Both the position numbers and the translations under genes were made by a program. DNA of 64,000 nucleotides, taken from positions 10,927,895-10,991,894 of the forward strand of contig NC_090736.1 of assembly GCF_036898095.1 (NCBI RefSeq). The letters run 5' to 3'. The DNA comes from Palaemon carinicauda (taxonomy: Eukaryota > Arthropoda > Malacostraca > Decapoda > Palaemonidae). This document shows positions 11,806-23,104 of this stretch, piece by piece (positions within the stretch are counted from its first letter, which is position 1; each line of letters begins with the position of its first letter). Below the pieces are notes generated by a model, which saw only the letters and a program-made list of their open reading frames with translations, did not search any database and was not told where the DNA came from.

Positions 11806-13571
11806 TTATGAAAGATGTTGGCGTGTGGTTGTTTGAGTAGCTCGTGTCGTGGAGGGAGTTCCCTCAGAAGCTCTGTTAAAGGTTGCAGAAGGTCCGGAAA
11901 CCATTCTCTGTAATGCCATAGCGGAGCTATTAGTGTCATCGAGAGATTGACCGATATTCTGGTCTTGTTGAGCACCCTCCTCATCAGACAGATCGGGGGA
12001 AAGGCGTAGACAACGATGTTGTCCCACCGTTGTTGGAAGGCATCTTGCCAGAGAGCCTTGGGATCCGGGACTGGGGAGCAGTACAGCGGAAGTTTGAAGT
12101 TCAGCGCTGTAGCGAACAGATCCACAGTCGGGGAACCCCACAAAGTCAGGACTTTGTTGGCTACTTAACGATCCAAAGACCACTCGGTACTCACTATCTG
12201 CGTCGCTCTGCTCAGACTGTCGGCGAGCACATTCATCTTGCCTGGAATGAAGCGAGCCGAAAGTGCGATCGAGTGGACTTCAGTCCATCTCAGTATCTCT
12301 ACTGCGAGATGGGATAGCTGTTCTGAAAAGGTACCTCCCTGCTTGTTGATATAAGCCACTACTGTGGTGTTGTCGCTCATCACCACCACAGAGTGGCCCG
12401 CCAGGTATTGTTGGAACTGTTGAAGAGCTAGGAATACGGCCTTCATCTCTAGCAGGTTTATGTGGAGGTACTTCTCTGATTCTGACCACAGGCTTGAGGT
12501 CCTGTGGTTTAGAACGTGAGCCCCCCACCCTTTCTTTGAGGCGTCCGAAAACAACATCAAATCCGGGGGGAGGACGAGAAGATCCACTCCTTTTTGTAGG
12601 TTCTCATCTGCCACCCACCACTGAAGGTCCGTCTGTTCCGCAGAACCCATAGGGATCATAGTGTCCGGGGAATCGTGACCTTGATTCCACCGGGACTTGA
12701 GTCGCCACTGGAGAGATCTCATTCTGAGGCAACCATTGGGAACTAGACGGGCCAGGGATGAGAGGTGACCGAGGAGACGTAACCACGATTGGGCTGAAAG
12801 TTCTTCTCGTCTGAGGAAAGGCCTCGCGACCCTCCTCAGCCTTGCTATCCTGTCGTCTGATGGGAAGGCTTTGTGGAGATTGGTGTCTTGGTGACGAAGA
12901 AGGGCTGCCTCCGAGTCTGCTAGGATCAGCCAGTCGTCCAAGTAACGGAGGAGACGGATACCGATCCTGTGAGCCCATGAAGATATTAGGGTGAACACTC
13001 TGGTGAACATCTGCGGTGCTGTGGAGAGACCGAAACACAGCACCTTGAACTGGTAGATCTTGTTGTCTAGGCAAAATCTTAAGTACTTCCTCAAAGACGG
13101 ATGGACTGGGATCTGGAAGTACGCGTCCTTCAGGTCCAGTGTGCACATGAAGTCTTGCTGTCTCACTGCAAGTCTGACCGTGTCTGCCATCTCCATGCTG
13201 AATGGGGTCTGCTTGACAAACCTGTTCAGGGCTGAGAGGTCGATGACTGGTCTCCAGCCTCCAGACGACTTCTTTACAAGAAGAGTCGACTGAAGAAGCC
13301 TCGGGACCCGTCGACTACCTCTTGGAGAGCGTCCTTCTTCAACATGGTCTCGACTTCTGCCCAAAGGGTTTGTCCCCTTGCCGATCCCATGGCAAGGGAG
13401 CTCAACGGCACTGGATCCGCTATCAGGGGGAGGTAGAGATGTCGTGAACGGGACGCGATATCCCTGACTGATTACTGAAATCGTCCAGGGATCGGCCCCG
13501 AGTTGCTGCCACCTTCTCGCGCAACTTTGTAGGCATCCCCCCCACTGGTGGACATGCAGGGGGACTGCCAA
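11806..13571 (-). pseudogene. Reverse transcriptase / RNase H of DIRS copy 1
   Basis: A 468-codon open frame (13571-12165) carries RT motif A (LDLKDAYFQIP), motif B (FGLSTAPQMFTR) and motif C (RYLDDWL). RNase H boxes follow: LFSDASKKGWGA, LEMKAVFLAL, VMSDNTTVVAYINKQGG and PGKMNVLADSLSR. About 39 codons just after the YLDDW box, present in copy 2, are missing in frame; AGACA microhomology at the join suggests a deletion. A stop at about 12165 interrupts the frame. The next domain (VDLFATALNFKLPLYCSPVP) continues in another frame toward 11806. The family is clear; activity is not expected. Confidence 0.9.
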
Positions 13572-14119
13572 TCCTAGCGTTTGCGGCCACAGCCGCTCCC
13601 TCTAGGATTCTTTCCTCCCCTAGGGGACTTTTAGCCTTTCTTGTCGTTGACAGGAAAGGGCTTAGACATTTTTGTCTTTGCTGCAGCTGCCTTCTTCGTA
13701 CTCTTGACAGGACGTGGTTGCTGGGTAGCTGGATGTTTATAGGGCCTCGATGTTTGACCCCTATGGAGAAGGGAATCCTGGTTGGACTTCCTCCACCTCT
13801 CAGCAGCCTGCCCCATGTCCTTAGGCTCAAACAAGTTCTTACCGAGGACGGAAGAATGTCTGAGCCTGCTAACGTCGGTGCTGGGGACCTTTTGGTGGAA
13901 TCTCTCAGCCACTGCGTCCCGTCGTTTCAAGATAGTGTTAGCCCACAAGCTCGAGACTTGATGGGCTAGAAACTCGATGGTACGCGTGCCTGAGAGCAAA
14001 AAGTTCTCCAAGGCCTTCTTGGTGCTTTCTTTGGACAAGTCCTCAGACTGCACCACGATGCCCAGAGACCCTAGCCAGATGTCCAGCCACGAAGTTGCCT
14101 GCATGGCACACTTCGCCAC
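13423..14119 (-). pseudogene. Gag C-terminal part of DIRS copy 1
   Basis: The open segment 14119-13631 (MAKCAMQATSWLDIWLGSLG at its start) aligns with residues in the 18.7-19.8 kb gag segment of copy 2, including SLWANTILKRRDAVAERFHQ. It then shifts frame into 13830-13423. Gag would package the RNA. The copy is cut at 14123, where array-unit DNA begins abruptly, so the N-terminal two thirds are absent. Confidence 0.75.
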
Positions 14120-14123
14120 CTTA

Positions 14124-15148
14124 CGTCACCTGCCACCCATAGGCGAGACAAACCCTTCACCCCCAACAATGTAGGGGAAATAAGAACACACCCACGTGCA
14201 AGAAAAGGCAGTTAAGTTCGAGTCCTACTCATGAGTGGGCAACCTTCACTAGGCCCACCGGCCATGGTAAGCCTACCACAGCCATGGCGGACGTCCATAT
14301 GCCAGTAACGCCACACGTCGTCCAATAGTTTCTTTTAATTTAAATGTCTCCCCGTCCACTCTCCCCGGGTATTGTACCAGTTAAAAGTAAATTTGTAATT
14401 GACTGATGAAATCATTTAAGAGCCAGCGAGAACATATAATTTTTGTTATGCACTCTCAAGATTTAAAGTTCGAATTCACTCGCTTTGAAGAAGATTTCTG
14501 CTCACTTTAATTGTGAAAATTAACTTAGACAATAAATCTTACTTTACGATTTAACCATCCTCTAATTCACCGCCTCCTATCCTGTATGATTTGATTATTA
14601 CTCCACACCCTTATGACATATTAATTACCCTGTAACTAGGAAATTGAGAGGAACTTTAACAAAATATTTTGTTTATACATTCTCCATTGCCATACAAAGC
14701 TCTCTGATTTTTTTCAGGATTTAGTGTTTTTCTTCCTATACTCCCATATATTGGCCTACCAGCGGCCCCCTTGAAAAAACTCTTTTGATTCCACCTATGA
14801 GTCTAAAAATTCCATAACTATCCCATTCATTTACTCTCCAGGACTCTAGAGTTAAAAAAAAAATACACTAACAGCAAAACAATGTAGACTGATAAAGGCA
14901 ATGATTTTTTTCACATTTAAAGACTCGCAACAAAGAAAACTTCTAATGTTTTGAGAATTAATGTGTAACCAATAAAAAAATTTATGGTAATTTTGACTGT
15001 GTCAATGCTACAAAATATAGAGTAAATATCTATAGATTAGTTATAGAATAGCTGTAGTTATAGGTGATAAATATAGATCACTAAAGGCAAAATTAACATG
15101 TAACATAGGTAAAATTATATACTGTTCTATATTCCATAACTTACAAAT
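14124..15148 (-). repeat. Array unit 2, left half
   Basis: This is a near-identical copy of 8582-9600 (starting TACGTCACCTGCCACCC). It is interrupted at CCATAACTTACAAAT by the full DIRS element and resumes at 23262 with AAATGCATACAAAATCACCC. There is no target-site duplication at the interruption. Confidence 0.88.
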
Positions 15149-15482
15149 ATGACAAATTCGTAGATAATTTGTATTTTTCCTAACGGTACAAACCTAGCTA
15201 TTTACATGGGGTAATTACTTCGGCGCAGCCGATGAATTCCTACCCCACCGCTAGTTAGCGGGGGGGGGGGGGGGGGGGGGGGGGGAGCTTGCTACCCCTC
15301 CACCCTCACACACACCAGTGATTCGTCCACTTTACTTAGAGGTAGGACTTATCTTGGGGGACAGGGCTGGCGGGCACATAACTGTAAATAGCTAGGTTTG
15401 TATCGTTAGGAAAAATACAAATTATCTACGAATTTGTCATTTGTTCCTTAACTGAATACAAACCACGCTATTTACATGGGGT
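15149..15482 (-). repeat. DIRS copy 2 3' terminal repeat, poly-G run and internal complementary region
   Basis: The terminal repeat starts ATGACAAATTCGTAGATAAT. A run of 26 G at 15260-15285 follows the CCCCACCGCTAGTTAGCGGG hairpin. At 15384-15482 the reverse complement of this end (TAGCTAGGTTTGTATCG ... TTTGTCAT) is joined to the reverse complement of the right end (TTGTTCCTTAACTGAATAC). This joined internal copy is diagnostic of DIRS elements, where it is thought to template circle completion. Confidence 0.9.
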
Positions 15483-15954
15483 GACTCAACCCTTAGGAAG
15501 GGAGGTAAGTCCCCTGCCCTACTGGCTTTGGCTTGCCCGGGGTCCCCGAACCTAAGTTCATAAAGCAACTCCAGGATTGGGAACCCTGCACCTCGCAGGC
15601 AGTCAAGGACTGCTGCGGCCTACGTAAGCTGTGTGTGAAGGTGAGCAGTGACACATCCCAGGAAGTTGACCTGGAGTCCTTAATAAGGAAATCTAGGCTA
15701 GGATAACCCAATACCACCTCGTCAGGGTATAGGGACATGACAGTATTAAAAGCTAATACTAGGAACACAAGGGAGTATGGCTTACCTGCAGAGGTTCGAG
15801 GTCAGCGGTGCAAAGAACCAGGATGCTGTTTTTCTCCAAGGGAGGAGAGGATGAAGAAAAGAAAAGGGCCAGACAGATCTTTTCATTCACACAGACTAAA
15901 ACCGGGTAACAATGCCCTCAACCCTCTGCTACTTGTCCAATTAGGAGCCTGAGG

Positions 15955-17050
15955 TTAGACCAGCTGTTGTGCAGCCACCACAGGGCCAATAGAAAACGTA
16001 TCGAGCCTCCTGTGGGTCACGTCTTGCAGGTAGTGGGCCGTGAAGGTAGTCTGACGCTTCCAGATCCCGGCTTGCAGGACCTGCATCACGGAAAAGTTCT
16101 TCTTGAAGGCCAGGGACGCAGCTACGCCCCTGACATCATGCGCCCTAGGGCGTCGTGACGGGGGAGGGTCAAAACTCAAGGCCAGGTGGATTACCTTACA
16201 GATCCAGGCCGAGATGGTGTTCTTGGTGACCCTCTTCTTCATTGGCCCGGTGCTAACAAACAACGCTTGCACCTGGGGCCGGACTGCAGCTGTTCTCTTC
16301 AGATACAACCTCAGACTCCTAACTGGGCACAGTAGGAGATGATCTGGGTCATTTGTTACGGAACGAAGACTCGAGACCTGGAAAGAGTAGAACCTAGGGT
16401 CCTGCACTCCAGGGTTCTGAGTCTTGGCAACAAACTCAAGGACGAAGCTGAACGTCACCTCCCCCATCCCCTTGAATGGGCGACGTCGTATGAGAGACCA
16501 TGTAGTTCGCCAACTCGCTTGGCCGAGGCCAAAGCTAGCAGGAACACCGTCTTCCAAGTAAGGTGGCGATCCGAAGCCTGGCATAATGGTTCGTAGGGAG
16601 GCCTCTTAAGAGACCTGAGGACTCAAACCACGTTCCAAGGAGGAGGTCTCACTTCCGACTGAGGGCAGGTAAGTTCATAACTTCGTATGAGCAGGGACAG
16701 TTCCAGCGAGAAGGAAATGTCCATTCCTTTGAGCCTGAAGGCAAGACTTAAGGCTGAGCGATAGCCTTTCACTGCCGAGACTGGAAGGCGCATTTCTTCC
16801 CACAGATACACAAGGAACTCCGCTATTGCTGGTAGAGTGGCATCGAGGGGAAAGATACCCCTTCCACGGCACGAACCACAGAAAACTCGCCACTTCGCCT
16901 GGTAGACTCCTGCAGATGACCTACGCAGGTGACCAGACATCCTTTCCGCAACTTGTTGCGAAAATCCTCTCTCTTTGAGGAGATGCTGGATAGTCTCCAG
17001 GCGTGAAGTCGAAGCGAAGCTACGGCTTTGTGGAAGATGTTGGAGTGTGG
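15955..17050 (-). pseudogene. Tyrosine recombinase of DIRS copy 2, broken
   Basis: The N-terminal half reads open to WNVV and a stop at about 16620 (frame 17198-16623). The first catalytic arginine box (SAKRVGELHG) follows beyond the stop. A frameshift near 16465 moves the reading into 16584-15955, which keeps HDVRGVAASLAF (His-x-x-Arg box) and TTFTAHYLQDV (catalytic Tyr). All four key residues can be located, but not in one frame. The recombinase class separates DIRS elements from LTR elements, which use a DDE integrase. Confidence 0.88.
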
Positions 17051-17157
17051 TTGTTTGAGTAGCTCGTGACGTGGAGGGAGTTCCCTCGGGATCTCCGTGA
17101 GGAGCAGCAGAAGGTCCGGAAACCACTCCGCGTGATGCCACAGCGGATCTATCAAAG

Positions 17158-18700
17158 TCATCGGAGATTGACCGATATTCTGGTCTTGTTGAGGACACTC
17201 CTCATCAGACAGAACGGGGGAAAGGCGTACACGTCGACGTTGTCCCACCGTTGTTGGAAGGCATCCTGCCAGAGAGCCTTGGGGTCCGGGACTGGGGAGC
17301 AGTACAGCGGAAGCTTTGTGTTCAACGCCGTAGCAAACAGATCCACAGTTGGAGATCCCCACAAAGTCAGGACTTTGTTGGCTATCAGAGGATCCAAAGA
17401 CCACTCGGTACTCACTATCTGCGTCGTTCGGCTCAGACTGTCGGCGAGCACATTCCTCTTGCCTGGAATGAAGTGAGCTGTAAGTGATATCGAGTGGGCC
17501 TCGGACCATCTCAGGATCTCTACTGCAAGATGGGACAGTAGTTCCGAAAAGGTACCTCCCTGCTTGTTGATGTAAGCCACCACCGTGGTGTTGTCGCTCA
17601 TCTCCACTACGGAGTGACCCGCCAGGACTTAGTGGAACTTTTGAAGGCCCAGAAAGACGGCCTTATTCTCCAGAAGGTTTATGTGAAGGTTCAAATCTGG
17701 GTGGGAGACGAGAAGATCCACTCCCTTTCGTAGATTCTCTTCTGCCACCCACCACTCCAGGTCCGACCGTTCCGCCGATCCCATAGGGATCAAGATGTCC
17801 GGGGAGTCGAGACCTTGACTCCACCGGGACTTCAGTCGCCACTGAAGGGATCTCATCCTGAAGCGACTGCTGGGAACGAGGCGGGTTAGAGAGGATAGGT
17901 GACCGAGGAGACGAAGCCACGATTGGGCTGGGTGTTCTTCTCGAGTGAGGAAAGGTCTCGCGAACTTCCTCAGCCTTGAAATCCTTTCGTCTGATGGGAA
18001 GGCTTTGTGGAGATTGGTGTCTATGATCATACCTAGATAAATCAGTCTCTTAGAGGGCTGCAGAGAAGACTTTTCGAGGTTCACCACGATCCCCAGATCC
18101 TAGCAAACCTCGAGGAGCTTGTCTGGGTGGAGGAGAAGTGATACCTCCGAGTCTGCCAGGACCAGCCAGTCGTCCAGGTAACGAAGGAGACGGATGCCGG
18201 TCCTGTGTGCCCACGAAGAGATGATGGTGAAGACTCTGGTGAACACCTGAGGTGCTGTGGAGAGACCGAAACACAACACCTTGAACTGGTAGATCTTGTG
18301 ATCTAGGCAAAATCTTAGGTACGCAAGCCTGACCGTTTCTGCCGTCTCCATGCTGAACGGCGTTTGTTTGACAAACCTGTTCAGTGTCGAGAGATCGATG
18401 ACTGGTCTCCAGCCTCCAGACGCCTTTTTCACAAGAAAGAGTCGACTGTAGAAGCCTCGGGACCCGTCCACGACCTACTGGAGCGCGTTCTTCTCCAACA
18501 TGGTCTGGACTTCGGCCTGAAGGGCCTGCCCTTTTGCCGACCCCATGGCAAGAGAGCTCAGCGACACTGGATCCGCTATCAGGGGAGGTAGAGATGCCGT
18601 GAACGGGACGCGATACCTTTGAGAGATCACAGAGATCGTCCAGGCATCCGCCCTGAGTTGCTGTCACCTTGCTGCGCAACTCTGAAGGCATCCCCCCCAC
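17158..18700 (-). pseudogene. Reverse transcriptase / RNase H of DIRS copy 2, with internal deletions
   Basis: Pieces in order: GGWRPVIDLSTLNRF, CFGLSTAPQVFTRVF and RYLDDWLVLAD (18471-18100); a stop after DKLLEVC; KRLIYLGMIIDTNLHKAF and the thumb region (18087-17629); then EMSDNTTVVAYINKQGG and PGKRNVLADSLSR (17607-17158). Compared with copy 1 it lacks 81 bp containing motif A (LDLKDAYFQIP) at about 18320, and roughly 45 codons including the RNase H SDASKKGWGA box at about 17690. It therefore cannot encode a working polymerase. The domain after RNase H (VDLFATALNTKLPLYCSPVP) is preserved. Confidence 0.9.
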
Positions 18701-19768
18701 TGGTGAACATGCAGGGGGATTGCCACCCCTAGCATTTCCGGCCTCGGCCGGTACCTCTAGGGTTCTTGCTCCCCTTGGAGGACTTCTTGCCCCTTCTGCC
18801 CCTGGCAGGAAAGGGCTTAGACACCTTGGGCTTCGCTGTATCGGTTGTCTTCTTCGTGTCCTTGGCAGGGCGGGGCGGGGCTGCTGTACTGCCGGGGGCT
18901 TGTAGGGCCTTGATGTCAGGGCTCTATGGATGAGGGAATCCTGATTGGACTGCCTCCACCTCTCGGCAGTATGCTCCACGTCCTTAGGCTCGAACAGACT
19001 CTTGCTGAGGACAGAAGAGTGTCTGAGCCTACTAGCCTCAGCGCTGGGGACCTTCTGATGAAACCTCTCAGTCACTGCGTCCTGACGCTTGAGGATCGTG
19101 TTGGCCCACAAGCTGGTAACCTGGTGGGACAGGAACTCGATGGTCCGAGTGCCCGAGAGGAGGAAGGTCTCCAGTGCTTTCCTGGTGCTTTCCTTGGACA
19201 GATCCTCGGACCGCACCAGAATGCCCAGAGAACCCAGCCAGATGTCTAGCCATGAAGCGGCCTGCATGGCACACTTAATGACCTTCTCATGACTCTGGAT
19301 CTCAGTGGCCGAGAAGGACACGTGCCGGTTGGAGAGTCTCTCAAGAGAGACTCCACCAGTGAGGGCTTCCACGGAGTGGTGCAGAGGAAGACTCAAAGAA
19401 GGCTCCTCAAGGATCTCAAAATACCTCCTCTGACGGACTCGAGGAGGAGGGAGGAGCTTATACCCGGCACTAGACCTGCTTGAGGAGGCAAGCTCCGCGA
19501 GTTGTCCCTCGATCTTCTCTCTGACACTCTTCATCCCCTGAGACCAGGGCAAAGCTGCACTGGCCCTGGAGGGCCTATGAGTGCCAAAGATACGATCCAG
19601 GACTGTGTCCTGCCCATCACGAGGAGGGACCTCAGGATCTGGGATCCCGTTTAGACTCCTCATGAGGGACAGAACTTGCCAGAATGCATGTTCCGATTCC
19701 TGGCGCTCGCCTCCCGATGGACTTGCAGCGAAGTCTCCTGACCCCATGGGCTCTTCCTGGGGGGACAC
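18700..19768 (-). pseudogene. Gag C-terminal (capsid-like) segment of DIRS copy 2
   Basis: This segment starts MSPQEEPMGSGDF at 19768. It includes the block shared with copy 1 (KCAMQAASWLDIWLGSLGI, then SLWANTILKRQDAVTERFHQ). The open frame continues to 18050, but its last part overlaps the RT region out of frame and is not meaningful there. Probable role: RNA packaging. I recognise the family by position and by matching copy 1, not by a named domain. Confidence 0.65.
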
Positions 19769-19832
19769 GTGAGTATCCTCGACTGCCCTAGGCTACTCCT
19801 GTCTGATCTTGGCCGACGATTTAGGAATAGTC

Positions 19833-22518
19833 TTAAGAGTCCTTAGATTCCCTCCTGGGAGAGATACAGGACTCCAAAAGCGAAGGTGGTAGGTCCTTCT
19901 CCACCTCAAGATGAGGAGACCTCTCGGGAGGGGGATGAACTTCTTCCATTGGTGCGATGGGGAAGACATCCTCTCCGACCGACTCCCCTGAGGAGGGGTA
20001 TTCCTCCTCCGCAGGGGAGGGCGAGAAGGTCTGAGGAGGAGTAGGAACCTTGCCTAAGGATCTGCGAGGAGATAGCCTAGGTCTCGGAGGAAGATCCACG
20101 GGAGAGACTCCTCCTCTCTTCCTCTTCAGGGGGGAGGAAACTGCCACTGGTTCGCGACCCGAGTCAGAGGCGGCTGGCTTCATAGCCCGTAAAAGAGCTC
20201 TGAGAAGGGTATCAATCCACGGCTGTTGACTGACAGCGGCACTGGCAGACACTCCCTCTGGAGGGAAGGGGACCGATGGATCCCTAAGAGGAGATAACAA
20301 ACGAGGGTTCGCCTTCTGGGCTGAAAAAGAAGAATCCCTAGACCTTTCCGGGGAGAGCCCCTCTTCTGGCGAGCGCGCTGGTCTGCGCTTAGGGAGGGGG
20401 GGAGCGTGACAAGGTAGATTCCGCCTGCCGGCGCTCGCGCTGGGGCTCGTGAACTGGGCCCGGCGAAGGGTCGCGTGCGTTAGAGTAACGCGAAGCTGGA
20501 AGGTCGCGAGCGCGAACCAAATCGCGAGTGCGCGCACCCGCGTGGGCGGATGATGCCGGAAAGTCGCGCGCTCGCGCACCCGCGTGGGACGGGGCGGCCG
20601 CAAAGCGATGGCGCGCAGATGAATCAATGGCGCGGTCATGTCTTGGAGAGCGGGCCGGAATAAGGCCGCGAGAGCGCGATGGTGAAGGAGTCGGTGTACG
20701 ACGATCAGGAATCGCCCAAACGCGCGGGCGCGCAGCGACCTGGTGAGAGCCGGAAGGGCGCGATATGACAGGGGCGCCTGTGCGCGTGTCCGGGAGAACT
20801 TGCCGCGAAGGCGATAGAATTATAGCAGAATCCCGAGAGACCTGTGGGTGACGGTCGGGAGGGATTGCCCTATTCGCTTGCGAGGTCGTTAACCGCGCTG
20901 GCGATTGTTGGCGCGCATAGCGCGTATCCGGAACAGGCTGTTTCGGAGGCCGCAGGTTGCGAATGGCATGAGGAACGCTCACAGTTGCCTTGAACACAGG
21001 CATAGGGCGCGTAGCTGGGACTGGGCGCGACAGATGAGCGTCGCGCGCGATATTGTTGGCAGCAGACTCGCGCAATTCCAGAGGAGGCTGTGAGCGCCTG
21101 TGCGCTAACTTAGCCATCCCCGGAGCCACGTGTTAAGTCAGCGCGCCACGCGATCGCGTTGGGGAACGCGCGGGAGCTGTGACAATAACCGCGCGTGAAT
21201 GCGCATCGCGAACTTCCTTCACAGCGCGCAATGGAGAGCGCGTTGAGGATGGAATCGCGCGTGAACGCGCAACGCGATCTTCCCCCGTAGGGAGCGACGA
21301 GTCCGCAGGAACCTGTGGGCGCCTATGCGCCGACTCTGGAACCTTTTGGACCGCGCATGAAGTGTCAGGAACCGGGGGCGATCGCGCGTCGCGCTTTTCC
21401 CCTATAGGGCGCGACGAGTCCACAGGAACCTGTGGGCGCCTGTGCGCCACCTCTGGAACTTGTTGGACCGCGCACGATGATACAGGAACAGGGGGTGAAC
21501 GCGCGCTACGTTTTTCCCCCATAGGGCGCAGCGAGTCCGTAGGAACCTGTGGGTGCCTGTGCGCCGACTCAGGCACCTTTGGAATCGCGCGCGATGTAAC
21601 AAGAACTGGGGGGCGCGGCAGCGTTGGTAAAGGTGGGCGCGGCAGCGTTAGTGAAGGTGGGCCCGCAGGCGCCTTTGAGCGCTTGCGCGCTGCATCAGGA
21701 ACAATTGTCGATGGGCATGGGCGCGCAGGGGAACCCTGGCGCGTAACAGGATCAGGGGCGCGAATGCCTACAGGTGAGCGCCGAAGCGCTTTGTCAGCAA
21801 CATTAGGAACAACAACAACGGGCGCAGGCAGAGCCTTACTTTTAGAGACGAGAGGCACAGTTTTGCGCTTAAGTCCCTGAGACCGCGAAGGGCCTGGAGA
21901 CTGCGCAGTGGCAGACTCAGGGGGCGCGTAAAGCGCATCAGCAGCCTTCGATGTAGATGGTTGAGGAGACCCTTGTCCCGAAGGACGACCATCCTCTAAA
22001 GGGGAACGCGAACGATCCACGGAGAGGTCTAGGGTGGTAGCTGGCAGGACAGGAGAGCGGCGAGTCGTCTCCTCCGCAGAGGATTGTGGGGACGACGAGC
22101 CGAAGAGGCGCCTCCTAACCCCCTTAAAGGGAGAAGGAAGGCCTCTACGGCGAAGGGGAGGGCGAGCCTTCCGCCGTATACGCCCACGAGGGGCCGTGGG
22201 ATCAGCAAGCTGACCATCAAAGGGCCTCCGAAGAGGCGTCTCTACCAGAGAACTCCCTCGAGAGGGAATCTCAGTGGAAGGAGAGACCGTAGGACTCAGC
22301 TCCTCCCTGGAAGTGTGTTCGGAGGGAGAGACAGAGCCTTCAGCTACCTCAGCCACAGGAACAGGTGTATGGACAGATCCATGGGATGTTTCCGAAACAA
22401 CCACGTCAACCACAGACAGAGGATCTATTTCCGCTGTAGTTGACGATTGTTCGGCGGCCGCACCCCGTTTGACCATGTCAAACAGGGCTGCCTTGGAGGG
22501 CGAAATCTGTAGCCCCAA
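19833..22518 (-). pseudogene. Gag proline/arginine-rich middle region of DIRS copy 2
   Basis: Three overlapping open segments (22518-21133, 21129-20389, 20639-19833) lie in different frames, so the original frame is broken. The first begins near GLQISPSKAALFDMVKRG. It holds at least three tandem 39-residue repeats (HRRPQVPVDSSRPIGEK type), seen in DNA as a 117-bp period with GAGTCCGCAGGAACCTGTGG-like starts at about 21299, 21416 and 21533. The region is very rich in Pro, Arg, Ser and CpG, unlike its AT-rich surroundings. No enzymatic motif is visible; a disordered Gag region is inferred. Confidence 0.55.
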
Positions 22519-23014
22519 AGGAAGCCCAAGGCTGAAAAAGATCCTTGTTAGACATAACTACCTCCTCCGAGGGGGGAGGGGCAGCCGTCTCGCTATGGTA
22601 GGACGCGGCCTCTCCTTTACCACTGGATCGGTCAACAATATCAACATTACGGTCTACGCTACCGTTTGCCGGCCTCTCGGAAGAGGCCGCCCGAGCGGGA
22701 GCTTCGGAGGAGGAATGGGCGGCGGGAGAAGAAGACCTAGGATTTTCTCTCTCCCGAGAACTTTCGGAAGGAGAACGATCCCGTTTAGCCTTCTTCTTAC
22801 GTCGCCGGGCAAACCTCTCCCACTGGGAGGTAGACCACTCCCTACATTCAATACACAAATTAGCACTATCACACCGTTGGCCCCAACCCTGAGGGCATAA
22901 GGAGTGCAGATTCGTCTCCACGGACGACATAAAGGTTCCACAAGGGCGGCCGGGAAGACCATGGCAAGTGCGCATGATGATAATAGAGGCCAACTTCACA
23001 CACAAACACTGCAA
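22478..23014 (-). pseudogene. Gag N-terminal Cys/His-rich segment of DIRS copy 2
   Basis: A 178-codon open segment. Residues about 35-60 form a Cys/His-rich motif (HSLCPQGWGQRCDS, then LCIECREWSTSQW), similar in layout to putative zinc-binding modules at the start of Gag-like proteins of DIRS elements. A basic stretch (RFARRRKKKAKR) follows, then a Ser/Pro-rich tail. A one-base shift near 22520 is needed to join it to the next gag segment. Confidence 0.55.
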
Positions 23015-23104
23015 GAAAAAGCAAACGAAAAATTATGGCAGTCAAAAGAGAGGAGAGCGCTGACAGGTCTGTCGTCTCTCCGACCCAAAAGTAAAGTGGC
23101 CGAA

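Larger units (their letters stand above)
9901..14123 (-). mobile_element. DIRS-type YR retrotransposon, copy 1 (5'-truncated)
   Basis: The copy reads on the minus strand: gag C-terminus (13.4-14.1 kb), RT/RNase H (12.2-13.6 kb), tyrosine recombinase (10.7-11.8 kb), internal complementary region (10156-10252) and 3' terminal repeat (9901 on). It is collinear with the full copy at 15149-23261, but stops at a point equivalent to about 19275 there, so most of gag and the 5' terminal repeat are missing. The insertion point in the array unit shows no target duplication, as expected for DIRS elements. Frameshifts and deletions make it inactive. Confidence 0.9.

Noticed and set aside
12280..13146. 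Overlapping minus-strand frames at 12280-12528 and 12604-13146
   Set aside because: They are shadows of the RT/RNase H frame of DIRS copy 1 in other phases.
18050..18690. The tail of the 572-codon frame as extra Gag sequence
   Set aside because: It overlaps the RT region out of frame; the RT motifs are in another frame, so this part is fortuitous.
20528..22900. Plus-strand open frames at 20.5-22.9 kb
   Set aside because: They are antisense shadows of the GC-rich gag region; the DIRS element is coded on the minus strand.
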